From contig CM061256.1 of assembly GCA_022605425.2 (NCBI GenBank), forward strand, positions 558,001 through 622,000: DNA of 64,000 nt, in the 5' to 3' direction. The stretch is from Hamiltosporidium tvaerminnensis (lineage: Eukaryota > Microsporidia > Dubosqiidae). Of the stretch, positions 12,502 to 24,033 are shown in pieces; within the stretch, counting starts at the first letter, position 1, and each line of letters opens with the position of its first letter. The notes beneath the pieces were generated by a model. It did no database searches and was not told the DNA's origin. It saw only the letters and a program-made list of their open reading frames with translations. Both the position numbers and the translations under genes were made by a program.

Positions 12502-15500
12502 TTATAAGAAACCATACCCCCTATATTCAATAGCAAACGTCAATTTCTCTATAAATGTATTCTCATCTTCGTAGAGAGGCAGGATTAATAAATTAATACA
12601 TGTTTGTGAAGTCGGCAACAAATTTGTCCCCTCAACAGAGGCAATTTTAAAACAATTTTCTCTAAATTTATCCGAACCAAACCCACCTATCGGTAACCTT
12701 TCTAAGCCTGTTATGAAATATATCAATTTTTTTCTTGTAACGGTATCTGTTTTTTCCACAAAATTCCAAAACCATTTTATAACTTGATGGTTGACATCGA
12801 AACCATCAATGTATTTGGTGTACGATTTCCATTCATCTACATCAACAACTTCATTTCCTTCTAATATGTTCCTAAAGTCTAGAGGAGTAAAAAGTTCTTT
12901 AAAATCATTTTCAAATACTAATTTGAACCCCTCCTCTAATTTATCTAAATATGGTTTCATATTCTTATAAATTTTAAATTCTGTCATTTTTTGAATATAG
13001 GACTCTAGATTATTTTTTGTAACTTGCATAGAAGAACCATTTTCGACAAGATCAAATGCCTTATTCGTTCCTTTGACCGATGCAGTAGCAGTAAAATCCA
13101 GATCCTGGGAATCTAAATCTTCATGAGTTCGGTAAGAGATAAGATTCTTGTAAAAAGTAGGATCTACAATCTTTAAATCTTCTAAACCTAAGGTTTTTTC
13201 TATTAAATATAGATATACATAATCGTTAAATCCAATTCCCATAGGAGAATTATAAATTATACTCTTTGCCATTATTGCGCCCGTGTAATAATATTTTTCT
13301 AGAATCTCCTTATATTCCGTTTCGAAAGAAACAATAATAGTTGTAGAATAAAGTGTTCTAAATGGTTCAAAACAATCCTCATCAATAAGTGCTTTCCCAT
13401 ATGAACCAAAGAAATCATATAAAAGACCTATACCACGACCCTCTTCATCTTTGAATTTTACTTTCCAATAATTCTGTAAGAAATCACCTTTATTTGGTTT
13501 TACAAAACAATCGATCGTAGATTTAATTACATTTTTTCGATCTATATCTAGTACAAATTTCAGATCATCTTCCCAAAACATTTCAGTAATATTTGTCAAT
13601 GATTGTGCTTTTATATTTGTAGATAAGCATTTTAGTTTCAAAAATATTCCCTTATCATTTACTGAAAGTTTATGAATTTTATTAAAAAAATCAACAACGT
13701 GTCCCAACTTATAATTATGAATATCGATAGATTCTTCATTTATATGTCTTTTGGAATAATCGATATCGTATAAAAAACAAATAAAATCTTCCCGCATATA
13801 ATTTTGCTCAAATTCTTTAAAATCTATATCATTGTATATTTTTTCCTTGATTAAAGAGTAAATTTGACAACATTTTACAATCATTTTAATGTAATTTTCA
13901 AAAACCTTAAAATAAAATTTGTTTTCTGTTTCCAAAAAGTCTTTAAATATATATTTCATTGGATTTTTCTTGATTATAGAAAAAAATTCTAGCATACATT
14001 TTACATTTTCAGGAGGATTATAAAAATTTGTTTCATCTAATGAGTTTAAAAAGGTATCAAGCTCTCTGTAAAAACAGTTGATTATGGTAAGTTTTTCACT
14101 TTCCTCAAAATAAGTTTTTACTAAAAATATTTTCATTTTTTCAATATAAACAGTAAATATACTCAAAAGAGGACCTAAGATACAACCTCGAGTATTTTTA
14201 TGTCGGTTTATAAAACTTGAAACACTATAAGCATTATTCATTTCGGATGAGTCTAAACTTCTAATTGGATTATTCTGATTGCTTTGCAATGAATTAAAAA
14301 TACTATTCAAGAAACAGTGCTGTGTTTTTTCCACAAAAATTGCTTCAAAAAACAACAAATCAATAAACAAATCGTCGAGCATATAAGTTTTCTTGTCAAT
14401 TAAAAAAATTATAATTTTCTTCAAATATTCAAGTTTCTCAAAATAACTTGATCTTATTTTTTCGAATCCATAGGTGAGTATTTCTAAATCAAAAATTATG
14501 CAAAAAATTTCCGAAGACATTTCTTTAAGACAAAGAAATGAAATTAACTTTTTAATTTGTTCAATTGTTTCAAAAAAATATTCTTCATCAGGTAAAATAC
14601 ACAAATAAACCAAGGCTTTGTATATAAATATGGGATCGACAGAATAGTTAACAGGAATATCGGATAATTTTTTCGATGTGTATTCTTCATATGATTCCCC
14701 AGTACTCAAAATTTCTTTATATTTCCTAATCAAAAAGTTATCAGATAAGAAAATATCTTCATAGAAAGTAGTAACAATGGTATCTAAAGTTACACTGCTC
14801 TCAACTTTATAAAAATCTTTCAGTAATACTCGAATTAAAGTTTCTTTACAATAAATCTTGGATGCTTTTTTAAAAACATAATATTTTTGACCGAAATGAT
14901 CCAAGATCTTAAATGAAAAATGGTTTTTGATCATTTTAATATCATATATGTAATCTGAATTAAAATTTGTCACTATACAAGATATTTCTGGATTTGAAAA
15001 ACCTATTTCTTTAGAATTAGTAAGACCTTCAATCCCATTGTGGTATTTGATCATGTAGGCATAATCAAACTTTTTGAAACATGAAAAATGGTTTATATCG
15101 TGTTCATATAATTCTTCAACATGCTTTTTATTTAACTCATGTATTTCGAAAATTTCTAAAAATTTGCACTTGATAAGAGGTGACGGAATCATGAAGGAAT
15201 CAGAACCGAGAATATAAAACCTAAATATGCTATTCGTTAAATTTTTTTCACCAATTCTAATTGTAGCTCCGGTTTTTATATATCCTAAAAAATTATTTAT
15301 CAGATTTATAACTCTATTCTTAAAATATGCAAAATCTTCATTGCTAGTAAGCGAAAATTCTTTACATTTTAATAATAAAATATTTAAAATATCGTTTGAT
15401 AAAAATGATTTAAATATTTCATGTTTCTTTTTTTCCAAATTAATTTTGCAGTTCTTATCATAAAAATCAGGAGTACTCTTATTAATATACTGAATATATT

Positions 15501-18500
15501 TACAACAACAAATCTCAGAAGATAATATTTTGTAAATCAATGAAATATAATTCTTAAAACTGCTATCGAATTTTTCTTTCACTATCGAACATATTCTTTT
15601 AATCAATTCTTGAGTTAAGCACAAACTACCCCTGTATAATGTAACTGTAATAAAATATCCAAATCTAAAATTTAAATCCCATTCTTTACAATTTGAACCG
15701 GTAAAAACATCACTTAAAGTATGCATGAAATCCGAGTCTTCGATAAAACTATTAATGATATCATTTTTGATGATGTGTAAGATATATGGAAATGTCGCAA
15801 CAAGCTCTGTTAAAAATTGTAATGCAATCGCTCTCAGGGAATAAGCCTCTTGTTTTCGTTTAATGATCTCAATAATATCATTCACTATTTCTGCATTAAA
15901 CCGTACATCTTCATCATTAATAAGATTCGAATATGTATTATCATCAATTTGTGTTTCAGCTGTATAAATGAACTTTTGATTAAAATACTCAGAAATATTT
16001 CCTGGTAATCCATCATAATGCTCGAAAACATAAACCAAGGAACTCATTAAATAAAATCTATCTTCAAATAAATATCTTATATATGCATATGCATATTCCA
16101 TAATAACGTTTTTATTTTCTGTATGATCGGAATATTTTAGTGCTATAAATTTTAAAACATCTAAAATTTTGAATTTAGAATAAATTTCTTTTTTCGAAAT
16201 AATATTTGAATAATTAGATAGTCTTACCAATGAAATTTGATATAAAAGGACTTCTGATGCTCTCAAATTAAGATAAGAATTAGAAATAAACAAATTTTCT
16301 TTAACATAATCTACTGATCTGCGGTAAGCTATATTTGCTTCAATGTTTACACGCAAAATTTTTAAGTAATTATTCAATTTACTAACGTCTTCAATAAAAT
16401 ATGCTTCTGGAGATCCAATTTTTCTAATTTGTTTTCTAACAAATAAAAATATCGGATAATCACGTTTCTGAACTTCTATAAAAAAATCAACATATATCAT
16501 TTCCGAAAAAAGATACTCCAGAAAAGAATATACCAGTGAATTTTCTTTATCATTTAAAAAAATATCTATAAAAGGAATTTTAGAATTTTCATCAAATTTT
16601 TTAATCAAATTTAAAACATTTGAAAAAAGTGTTGATTTTGATATAATATTTTCAACATTGGGCAAAGAAGCGTTTATATCTTTTAAAAACTTCAAAATAT
16701 CTTCATATGCGAAAATCTCAATATTTTTGCCTAAAAACGCGAATACCATTTCCAAATATTTATCGATTAAACAGTTATTATATGAATTTATTCCCTTTAG
16801 TAGAATTAATAAAGTCATCAAAATATTACCTTTAACTTCTTCGATATTTAATTTAAGACTAGAATAATAGCCTACTAAATGATTTGTAACTAGCTGCAAA
16901 ATATCAATCAATTCTTGACCTGTGTAAAACTCAAATATTTTTGTCTTAGCGTTTATAGACCCTGAATATAACCAAATAAAATTCGGATCACAAATAGTCG
17001 TATAATCTGGAATTTTTCGCAAAAAATATCCAAAATTTAAAGATTCTTTAGACTTACTAGGGTTATTTAAAGTAGGAAGGTTAAAAAGGGCGAAAGTAAT
17101 TTTCAATATAGATAAATAATTCGCGTCCAACAAACGAAATATAATAAAATTTTCTGAATTCAATACTGATTCATATTTATAGCACAAGTATTTTTTACTT
17201 AACTTCGACATATTCTTAGTATTTAAATGTGGTATTAAAGGAGTTGTAAACAATTTTGTGTATATCAATGCAACATTATCAATTATTTTTTTAATAAATT
17301 CGTATTCCTGAGAATTATCTTCTGACTTGAGAACAGACTTTAAAATTTCCTGAGAAGCTTCCAAATAAAAATTTACTTTAATAAGTAGTTTCAAGAATGT
17401 TGGTGTAAGTTCACAAATATTTATCACACTAGTGGAACACATTATTTCAATTTCATTACTAAATGAAGCAAATATTTTCACACGACAAGCAATTTCTGAA
17501 AGATTATTTACGGTCTTATTGAGAATTAAACGCTTTAAATCATAATAGATATCAATACTTGTTAATAAATAATGATTATCTTCAATCTTAATTTCGGTAC
17601 TATTATTTATTCCTGATATCTTATCTAGCCCTTTATTTACTTGGTTAAGAATAACCTTAACTAAACTAAGTATATGAATAAAATGAAACGTGTGAAAAGA
17701 CCAAAATTCAATTGTACATAATTCATCCGTATCTTTCAAATAAGAGAGCAAAGATGTGTTAAAATTATTCAAAGCAAAAAACTTCTTGAGGTTATCGAAA
17801 CAAAGCATATCAAATTTTGTGATATGGTCTTTAGAATTGATCATTTGCATAACTGAACCAACATTTAAGGAATAACTTTCAGACAAACATGCTTCAATAT
17901 GTTTGTGTAAATCTTTTTCTATAGATAGAAAATGGTGCAAGAAAAGGGAAATCTCCGGGTTTTTGCTGCATATCAATACAAATTTTTCGAGGAATAATGG
18001 ATAATCAAGTTTAATATTCTTTCCCGACCCGAGACTTATCAATGACATAATATTAAAAGCTGATTCTACTGTAATACCCTTTCTTTCTTCAAAATAATAT
18101 TTAGATATGTTATGATATATTTTAGATCGATAATCAGACAAATGTGCATTGTTATCATATAAAAAAACTTCTAAAATTTTTGTAATTATGTGATCGATAA
18201 CGAGGAAATCTAATGTAATAATATTCTTTGTAAACTCATACAAATATTTATAAGCGGAAACTGCAAAATCATTCTGTTCATCTAATCGCATATCCTTGAA
18301 TGTGTAAATCATTGTTTTTGCAAGAACATCAACCATTAAGATTATAAATTTTTTGTAATCTTCATAATTTTCAAAATTTTCATAAGAAATACTTTTAAAA
18401 CAATTATCGATAGCGGTAAAGTTTGAATTTAAAGAGCTGGTGTTGAAACTCTGTGTTATATTACTTTTTAACAAAGCATTCACGAAATCCTTGAAAAATG

Positions 18501-19731
18501 ATTGGTCGTAAAATATATTGCAAACATATGGATATATTTTATGAATAATTGAGATATCTAATTCCTGCAATATATTAGTAATTTCTTTCTTTTTACAAAG
18601 ATCTTTGTATAGATAATTGCAGAATATCCTAAGTTTATTCTTTATCCTCATGTTAGTTGGATATAATATAGCAAAATCAGTCGATCCAAGTCTATCATGT
18701 AAATCCTTGATAATTTCTTTAAAGGAAAAACATTCTTCGGGTTCACTATGATAACGAGCAAGTAGTAATATGCTATCGGCAAACATCGATAAACTATTGA
18801 CTAAATATTCATCCAAATCACTCAATGAGAACAACATATTCATGAAATATAGAAATACTTCGGTTTTATAGCAAAAATGTGTTTTTGCTAGAAGAAGATT
18901 AGCCATAATTTCGATCGCAAGTAACTTCTTAGCCTCAGAATTAATATAATATTCATGTTTAAGTATTTCAGAATAGATCAAATTAAATTCTAGGGAATAA
19001 TAATTAAATTTATCAATATCCAATATATTATTTATAAATTCATCTTTTATATAATCTCTTGACATATCTTTGAATTTCATAAGATTAGCTTCTTCATAAG
19101 AATATTCAAGATTTAATTTGTTACTGTCAAAATCGGGAAAAATTTCAAATTTCTTTTTTGCATAAAAATTCAAATCAAGTGATTTAAAATACGCCACGGT
19201 TCTGTCGTTATACAAATAACGCGTATCGTTATAAAATTCATTATGGAATAAAAAAGAGTGGTAAGATATATCTAAATCATACGAATACAAATAATTTGCA
19301 TGTGATGGATCAATTATATATAATTCGTGATTAAATGTATTTCTCATTATATAAATCAGATATTTAAATATAAGTATGATTTTGCTTTTTACATCAGCCT
19401 CAAATGGTTTTATTTGTAACATTTCATTGAAGTGAACCTTACTTGTTAAATTTAAAAACGTTTCATGTTTTGCCAAAAGATGATTCCATTGAAGTATACA
19501 CGTTTTTCCAATTTCTGAAAGCGAAAAAGGATCTTGGGTTTGTAAAAATACCTCCGTAATATCATACTTTGTAATCAATGTATTTACAATTTTTTTAACC
19601 CTTTGATTTCTTTCAATAAATGAAATAGATTTAGTAAGTCTTTCCATGAGGTTCAAAAAATAATTTTTTTTTATAGTTCTATATTTAGAAATAATCACAT
19701 TTTTTAAAAAAAATCGTAATATATTTACCAT
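12502..19731 (-). CDS. Giant HECT-type E3 ubiquitin ligase (TOM1/HUWE1-like)
   Basis: A 2409-residue protein ending in a HECT domain (about residues 2060-2409), which accepts ubiquitin from an E2 as a thioester and transfers it to a substrate. The active-site cysteine is in LPTSQTC (residue 2378), 31 residues from the end, followed by the conserved INLLILPLY, the L..AI helix and a terminal GYGFL like the GFGxA end of TOM1/HUWE1. An N-lobe block KFKDEEGRGIGLLYDFFGSY is also typical. The long N-terminal 2000 residues are helical and Asn/Ile/Lys-rich, as expected for an alpha-solenoid substrate arm, but no named domain was recognised. Yeast TOM1 is longer (about 3270 residues). The first ATG is at 19731; the next in frame, at 19647, may be the true start, because the first 28 residues look like translated AT-rich spacer. 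UFD4 is a less likely alternative. Confidence 0.85.
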   Translation of the reverse strand: MVNILRFFLKNVIISKYRTIKKNYFLNLMERLTKSISFIERNQRVKKIVNTLITKYDITEVFLQTQDPFSLSEIGKTCILQWNHLLAKHETFLNLTSKVHFNEMLQIKPFEADVKSKIILIFKYLIYIMRNTFNHELYIIDPSHANYLYSYDLDISYHSFLFHNEFYNDTRYLYNDRTVAYFKSLDLNFYAKKKFEIFPDFDSNKLNLEYSYEEANLMKFKDMSRDYIKDEFINNILDIDKFNYYSLEFNLIYSEILKHEYYINSEAKKLLAIEIMANLLLAKTHFCYKTEVFLYFMNMLFSLSDLDEYLVNSLSMFADSILLLARYHSEPEECFSFKEIIKDLHDRLGSTDFAILYPTNMRIKNKLRIFCNYLYKDLCKKKEITNILQELDISIIHKIYPYVCNIFYDQSFFKDFVNALLKSNITQSFNTSSLNSNFTAIDNCFKSISYENFENYEDYKKFIILMVDVLAKTMIYTFKDMRLDEQNDFAVSAYKYLYEFTKNIITLDFLVIDHIITKILEVFLYDNNAHLSDYRSKIYHNISKYYFEERKGITVESAFNIMSLISLGSGKNIKLDYPLFLEKFVLICSKNPEISLFLHHFLSIEKDLHKHIEACLSESYSLNVGSVMQMINSKDHITKFDMLCFDNLKKFFALNNFNTSLLSYLKDTDELCTIEFWSFHTFHFIHILSLVKVILNQVNKGLDKISGINNSTEIKIEDNHYLLTSIDIYYDLKRLILNKTVNNLSEIACRVKIFASFSNEIEIMCSTSVINICELTPTFLKLLIKVNFYLEASQEILKSVLKSEDNSQEYEFIKKIIDNVALIYTKLFTTPLIPHLNTKNMSKLSKKYLCYKYESVLNSENFIIFRLLDANYLSILKITFALFNLPTLNNPSKSKESLNFGYFLRKIPDYTTICDPNFIWLYSGSINAKTKIFEFYTGQELIDILQLVTNHLVGYYSSLKLNIEEVKGNILMTLLILLKGINSYNNCLIDKYLEMVFAFLGKNIEIFAYEDILKFLKDINASLPNVENIISKSTLFSNVLNLIKKFDENSKIPFIDIFLNDKENSLVYSFLEYLFSEMIYVDFFIEVQKRDYPIFLFVRKQIRKIGSPEAYFIEDVSKLNNYLKILRVNIEANIAYRRSVDYVKENLFISNSYLNLRASEVLLYQISLVRLSNYSNIISKKEIYSKFKILDVLKFIALKYSDHTENKNVIMEYAYAYIRYLFEDRFYLMSSLVYVFEHYDGLPGNISEYFNQKFIYTAETQIDDNTYSNLINDEDVRFNAEIVNDIIEIIKRKQEAYSLRAIALQFLTELVATFPYILHIIKNDIINSFIEDSDFMHTLSDVFTGSNCKEWDLNFRFGYFITVTLYRGSLCLTQELIKRICSIVKEKFDSSFKNYISLIYKILSSEICCCKYIQYINKSTPDFYDKNCKINLEKKKHEIFKSFLSNDILNILLLKCKEFSLTSNEDFAYFKNRVINLINNFLGYIKTGATIRIGEKNLTNSIFRFYILGSDSFMIPSPLIKCKFLEIFEIHELNKKHVEELYEHDINHFSCFKKFDYAYMIKYHNGIEGLTNSKEIGFSNPEISCIVTNFNSDYIYDIKMIKNHFSFKILDHFGQKYYVFKKASKIYCKETLIRVLLKDFYKVESSVTLDTIVTTFYEDIFLSDNFLIRKYKEILSTGESYEEYTSKKLSDIPVNYSVDPIFIYKALVYLCILPDEEYFFETIEQIKKLISFLCLKEMSSEIFCIIFDLEILTYGFEKIRSSYFEKLEYLKKIIIFLIDKKTYMLDDLFIDLLFFEAIFVEKTQHCFLNSIFNSLQSNQNNPIRSLDSSEMNNAYSVSSFINRHKNTRGCILGPLLSIFTVYIEKMKIFLVKTYFEESEKLTIINCFYRELDTFLNSLDETNFYNPPENVKCMLEFFSIIKKNPMKYIFKDFLETENKFYFKVFENYIKMIVKCCQIYSLIKEKIYNDIDFKEFEQNYMREDFICFLYDIDYSKRHINEESIDIHNYKLGHVVDFFNKIHKLSVNDKGIFLKLKCLSTNIKAQSLTNITEMFWEDDLKFVLDIDRKNVIKSTIDCFVKPNKGDFLQNYWKVKFKDEEGRGIGLLYDFFGSYGKALIDEDCFEPFRTLYSTTIIVSFETEYKEILEKYYYTGAIMAKSIIYNSPMGIGFNDYVYLYLIEKTLGLEDLKIVDPTFYKNLISYRTHEDLDSQDLDFTATASVKGTNKAFDLVENGSSMQVTKNNLESYIQKMTEFKIYKNMKPYLDKLEEGFKLVFENDFKELFTPLDFRNILEGNEVVDVDEWKSYTKYIDGFDVNHQVIKWFWNFVEKTDTVTRKKLIYFITGLERLPIGGFGSDKFRENCFKIASVEGTNLLPTSQTCINLLILPLYEDENTFIEKLTFAIEYRGYGFL

Positions 19732-21084
19732 TTTTAGAAACCAATTACCTTATAATGATTATTAATTTTTTAAAAAAAAAAAATTTTGATCAGAAAATGG
19801 ATTTTTTCGAACATAAAAATTATATTCAGTACAAATCTCTTATATGCCTATGATTCTTTTAAATCTTACCATTTAGAAAAATGAAATATTCTTTACCTAT
19901 TTTAACTTGTAAATTTTTTCTTTTTTATTCGTTTTTTTGAAAAAAAAATTTCACGCGATTTTATCATTTGACTTAAAAAAATAGAAAAATTAAATATATT
20001 AATGATTAATATAGGTTATTTTTTCAAAAAAACAATTTGTTTATATCTCTAATACGAAACTATTTATCAGTCTTAAACATACTTTATTTATAAAAATTAT
20101 CGTTACTTTATTTACAAATAGCATATTAAATAAAACACACTTAATTTTTTAGTATAATATGTTCATTGTGAATCGCAATGTAGTCTTCCAGGCTTATGAT
20201 ATGAGGTCTTTGGTTTTCATTTCATTCCATAATTGTTGGCATAACAGATGATCGAGTAAATAGTGGTTTCTTCTATATACCATACTTTTTTTACTAGTTA
20301 AACCAGCAAGATTTGTAAAAAAATTTGCTCATCTACAGTCTTACTCAAGCAATAAGGCATGCAATGAAAATAGATGCTCGAAACGTGACAAAAATGCGAG
20401 GAAAGTGCAAAGAAACAAGACAAGAAACATCATTATGAAATTGAGGTATAGAATAGCTTGAATTTTCATGAATTTAAAGCATTAGATGGCAATCGCAGTA
20501 ATTACGCGTTTAAAATCAAGTAGTGTTCTATTTTATTCCGTTGCGTTTTCCCAAAATAAAAAAGGTTGCAAAAAGATGCCTCTACTCGAACCTGTACCAA
20601 GTTTTTTCATTTAAACATCACCGTTCTAACAGCCCCTCATTTCCTATTGGCTCGTTTTTGGTAGAATTTTGAGTAGAAAATCATTTTGGTTTTTCTCGAA
20701 CCATTTTTACGATACACAAAAAAATACTCACATCCAAAGCCCAAGATTATAGAATAGATCAAATTTATACATCTAAATTTATTTATTTACTAAAAATATT
20801 TTCTAAGCCTTTATATTCCCTTTCTTAATTTTCTTAATTTTTTTAATTTTTCTATTAAAGCAATATAAATTAGAAGAAAATCAAAAAAAATTAAATTGAA
20901 AAAAAACATTTAAAATATTACTCTTAAAGATACAAGCGGCGTATTTTCAAAAATGAGGTTTTAATTATTTCTGTGATTATAATGATGAGATAATTTATCA
21001 TAAAGAGACTTCATAATGATATTTTAGCAAGTATTTTCTACTTTCTCGCACATTCTTTAAAAGATTAACACAGCAACTTCTAGC
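19732..21084. other. Gene-free stretch
   Basis: AT-rich, with long A and T runs close to the HECT gene start. The somewhat GC-richer part at about 20340-20720 shows no readable frame. No feature is supported. Confidence 0.45.
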
Positions 21085-21255
21085 AACACTTTCCAACGCT
21101 TTTCCTCATAAAAATCAAGCATTTTGCTTTAATCGGCTTTGGATGGATATCAAAATCTCTCTTAGTAGTACCATATCACCAGGATTCAAATTAAAAAAAA
21201 CGAAGTTACATCCGCATCATTATTCTTACGAGCAACACATATGTCTCAATAGTTA
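21085..21255 (-). pseudogene. Relic of an integrase C-terminal domain
   Basis: On the minus strand two adjacent frames read ARKNNDADVTS and then LNPGDMVLLR followed by DFDIHPKPIKAKC. This parallels IGDHVMIKKDFDMNTKTKRR in the integrase pseudogene at 29791-31145. The x-x-GD-x-V-hydrophobic pattern is typical of the C-terminal SH3-like domain of retroelement/Ginger integrases. The upstream part is lost. It is a short fossil of the same integrase family. Confidence 0.5.
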
Positions 21256-21512
21256 AGTGAGACGTTGGGTGTATTTTAGATTTGTTAGATACATTTGATC
21301 ACTAACCACTTCATTTGTATAGAATGGTATTTCGATGGTTCATTTGTATTTTCAAGACATTCCATAAATTTAGAGATTAGAGAATATTCTTCACAAATTA
21401 CATCTTTTTCTCATTTATTATATTTTACATATGCGACATCTAAAAGCCTCTATTTGGGTCTTGTTCATTGTTCTGCACCAATTTTATTTCAAGCAACTAT
21501 GAGTTATATATA

Positions 21513-23131
21513 GGGTTTTTCGATCAATATAATAATCCTTGCAATCAATATAATAATTTTTCGATCAATATAATAATCCTTGCAATCAATATAATAATTT
21601 TTCGATCAATATAATAATCCTTGCAATCAATATAATAATCCTTGCAATCAATATAATAATTATTTTTAAAAAAATAGAAATTTAAAAAATAATTCATTCA
21701 TTATAAAATAAACTCCCATGTCAAATTCTTTTTCAGGTAAAAATACCAACGAGAAAAAATATGATTTTCATGTAGGTGAAACACCAGAAGGTATAGAGTG
21801 CGAAAATGACAATGTTTTGAAGTGTCTTGTAGAAAAATCGGGAACAAATGATGAAAATCTCCCAGTCACCACCATTCCAACTCTGAGGAAACAAAAAGTT
21901 TCTATTAATGATCGGGAACGCATAATTGAAAAGACATTAGAAGGCTATTCTATGTCCGCAATTGCCTCGATGTATCGAATAAATTACCAGACGGTTAATA
22001 GTATCGTTAGACGATATTTAAAAACAGGCTTGGTATTTGTCGATAAAAGAGGTGGTGATAGGCGCTCAAAGTTAATCTTGGAAAAAAAGAGAGCTCACAA
22101 GCCTATGTTGATTTGGAATGTACAAAAACCCTGTATGAGTTGGCAGAATGGGTCAAATGTACATTTAATATTGATGTGTCAACTAGTACAATTGATCGCG
22201 CACTAAGGGAGTTCCATTACACTCTAAAGCGTGTAACATTAGTACATGAGCGTAGAAATATACTTTCGACAATTGAGCTAAGAACCAATTACGCAACTAG
22301 TTTTCGTGAGTTGGAGGTTGATAACGATGACAAAAACTTTGTCTTTTTAGATGAAGTTGGATTTGCAGTAGTCACACGCCCCAGTAGAGGTCGTAACATG
22401 AGAGGTGAATCTGCATACCTATCTGTAACAGCAGCTCGAAGTAGAAATATTTCAGTAGTCGCAACAATGAACAAATATGGTATGATATACCATAAGATTC
22501 ATGAGAGGGCCGTAAATGATGAGGATTTCAAATTATTTATTAAGGAGATTAATGAAAGTTGTCAAAGGCAAGTAATTTTGACTCCAATATTTGTAATGGA
22601 CAATGCGAGAATTCATCACTATCGTGGATTGAATGATGATGAGGAAATTGCTTCGTATCGAATAAAATATCTTCCAGCTTACTCTCCATTTCTTAATCCA
22701 ATTGAGAATGTATTCTCAGTCTAGAAAAATAAAGTAATTCGAGGTGGTGCTCGTACTGAGCCTCAGTTGAGAATATTAATTTATGAAAAATTTAATGAGA
22801 TCACGGGAGAACATTGTAGTTCTTTTTACCGTAAAATTTTAGGATATTTGCAAAAGTCTGAAGTAGGGCAAGTGACTCTTGAATAATAAATCTCAAGTAC
22901 TATCTATAATTTTATTTTTTAAATTTCTATTTTTTAAAAATAATTATTATATTGATTGCAAGATTTATTATATTGATTGCAAGGATTATTATATTGATCG
23001 AAAAATTATTATATTGATTGCAAGGATTATTATATTGATCGAAAAATTATTATATTGATTGCAAGGATTATTATATTGATCGAAAAATTATTATATTGAT
23101 TGCAAGGATTATTATATTGATCGAAAAACCC
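21513..23131 (+). mobile_element. Tc1/mariner/IS630-type transposon with iterated TIRs
   Basis: A complete element of 1619 bases flanked by TA duplications (21511-21512 and 23132-23133). It begins GGGTTTTTCGATCAATAT and ends with the reverse complement. Each inverted repeat is built of two alternating units of 20-21 bases, one containing TCGATCAATATAATAAT and one TGCAATCAATATAATAAT. The left end has three of the first and four of the second, the right end four and five. The inverted repeats extend inward to about 21692 and 22908. It carries one transposase gene on the plus strand. Confidence 0.92.
21718..22886 (+). pseudogene. DD34E transposase, frameshifted with one stop
   Basis: Starts at ATG 21718, directly preceded by CCC. 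An N-terminal helix-turn-helix (about RERIIEKTLEGYSMSAIASM) ends in a frame that continues after a -1 shift at the A run 22082-22088. The catalytic part reads FLDEVGF (D1), FVMDNARIHH (D2) and YSPFLNPIENVF (E) with 34 residues between D2 and E, the DD34E signature of Tc1/IS630 enzymes. A TAG at 22722-22724 stands where a tryptophan is usual; the frame then continues to TAA 22884-22886. These enzymes cut and paste the element at TA sites. The zero-frame codons at the shift form A AAA AAG, a known slippery heptamer, so frameshifting could be programmed, but the TAG argues for decay. Confidence 0.85.
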
Positions 23132-23133
23132 TA

Positions 23134-24033
23134 TAAATAAATTAGACTTTTTCGATGAGATATTCTCAAATTTTTAGCAAGCCTACGCACTCTCTCTGAT
23201 TGTAGCTTTAATCTGTACTTGCTTTTTTGTGCATTTCTCTTCTGCTTATAAAAGAAATGTGTTTCGGCACATTTTTGTTTTATATTTTCGTTCAAAAACC
23301 CTGCTATATTATCTGTTTATGGGATGCTATACGCGCTACCAAGGAAACTGGAATTCTGGCCCGCTCGAAACACTAACGGCCGAGTATTTTTACAATGGAT
23401 TTGAAATAAAAACTTGGTGTGTAGATCCAGAAACTGTAAGATCTATTCAAAGCCGTTTTTAAGCCGAGTATTTTCGGATATCGATATGTTCTATCTTAAT
23501 TTTTTTCATAGATAATTTGCAATTATCGTTGAAATCTCAGCATGATGCTTATATGCGTACTGTTTGTGGTTTTGGCTCATTTTAAAGAATGGTTCTTTTC
23601 GTTTTCGCTTAGAGTAAACTGTTTTTTTCGAGTCCTTGGTAGATTGATTTTACGCAAACTTGACCAGAAAATGCATAAAGGCAAAAATATTGTTTTATAT
23701 CGCCATTACCATTCTCTATTGTTTTTTTTGACGTTGTCACACCTGTCGTATAAAAATTACCGCTTTCGATGTATATATAGTCACTCGGTTTAAAAACGTA
23801 TTTTCTATTGTATTCCATGTTGGAAAGTAAATCCTCAAAATCTTCAAGTTTATCGAGTCTTATACTTTCGTATTTATCATAATTTATTTAATTTTGATAA
23901 AACATTTTGTTCATTAGAAATAAGAATAGGTTATTCCTCCAAAATATAGAAATGAAAAAAGTTATTCGCAGCCTCATTTTAAGAATGTATAGCTGAAGAG
24001 AATTTATATATATAAATTTGTTTTATACTAGAC
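23134..24033. other. Mostly non-coding stretch with a possible ORF relic
   Basis: Slightly GC-richer than average. On the minus strand about 93 codons are open from about 23890 to 23609 (YDKYESIRLDKLEDFEDLL, then MEYNRKYVFKPSDYIYIESG), with protein-like composition but no start codon far enough upstream and no recognised family. It may be a fragment of a decayed gene. Plus-strand ORFs here are unconvincing. Confidence 0.3.
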
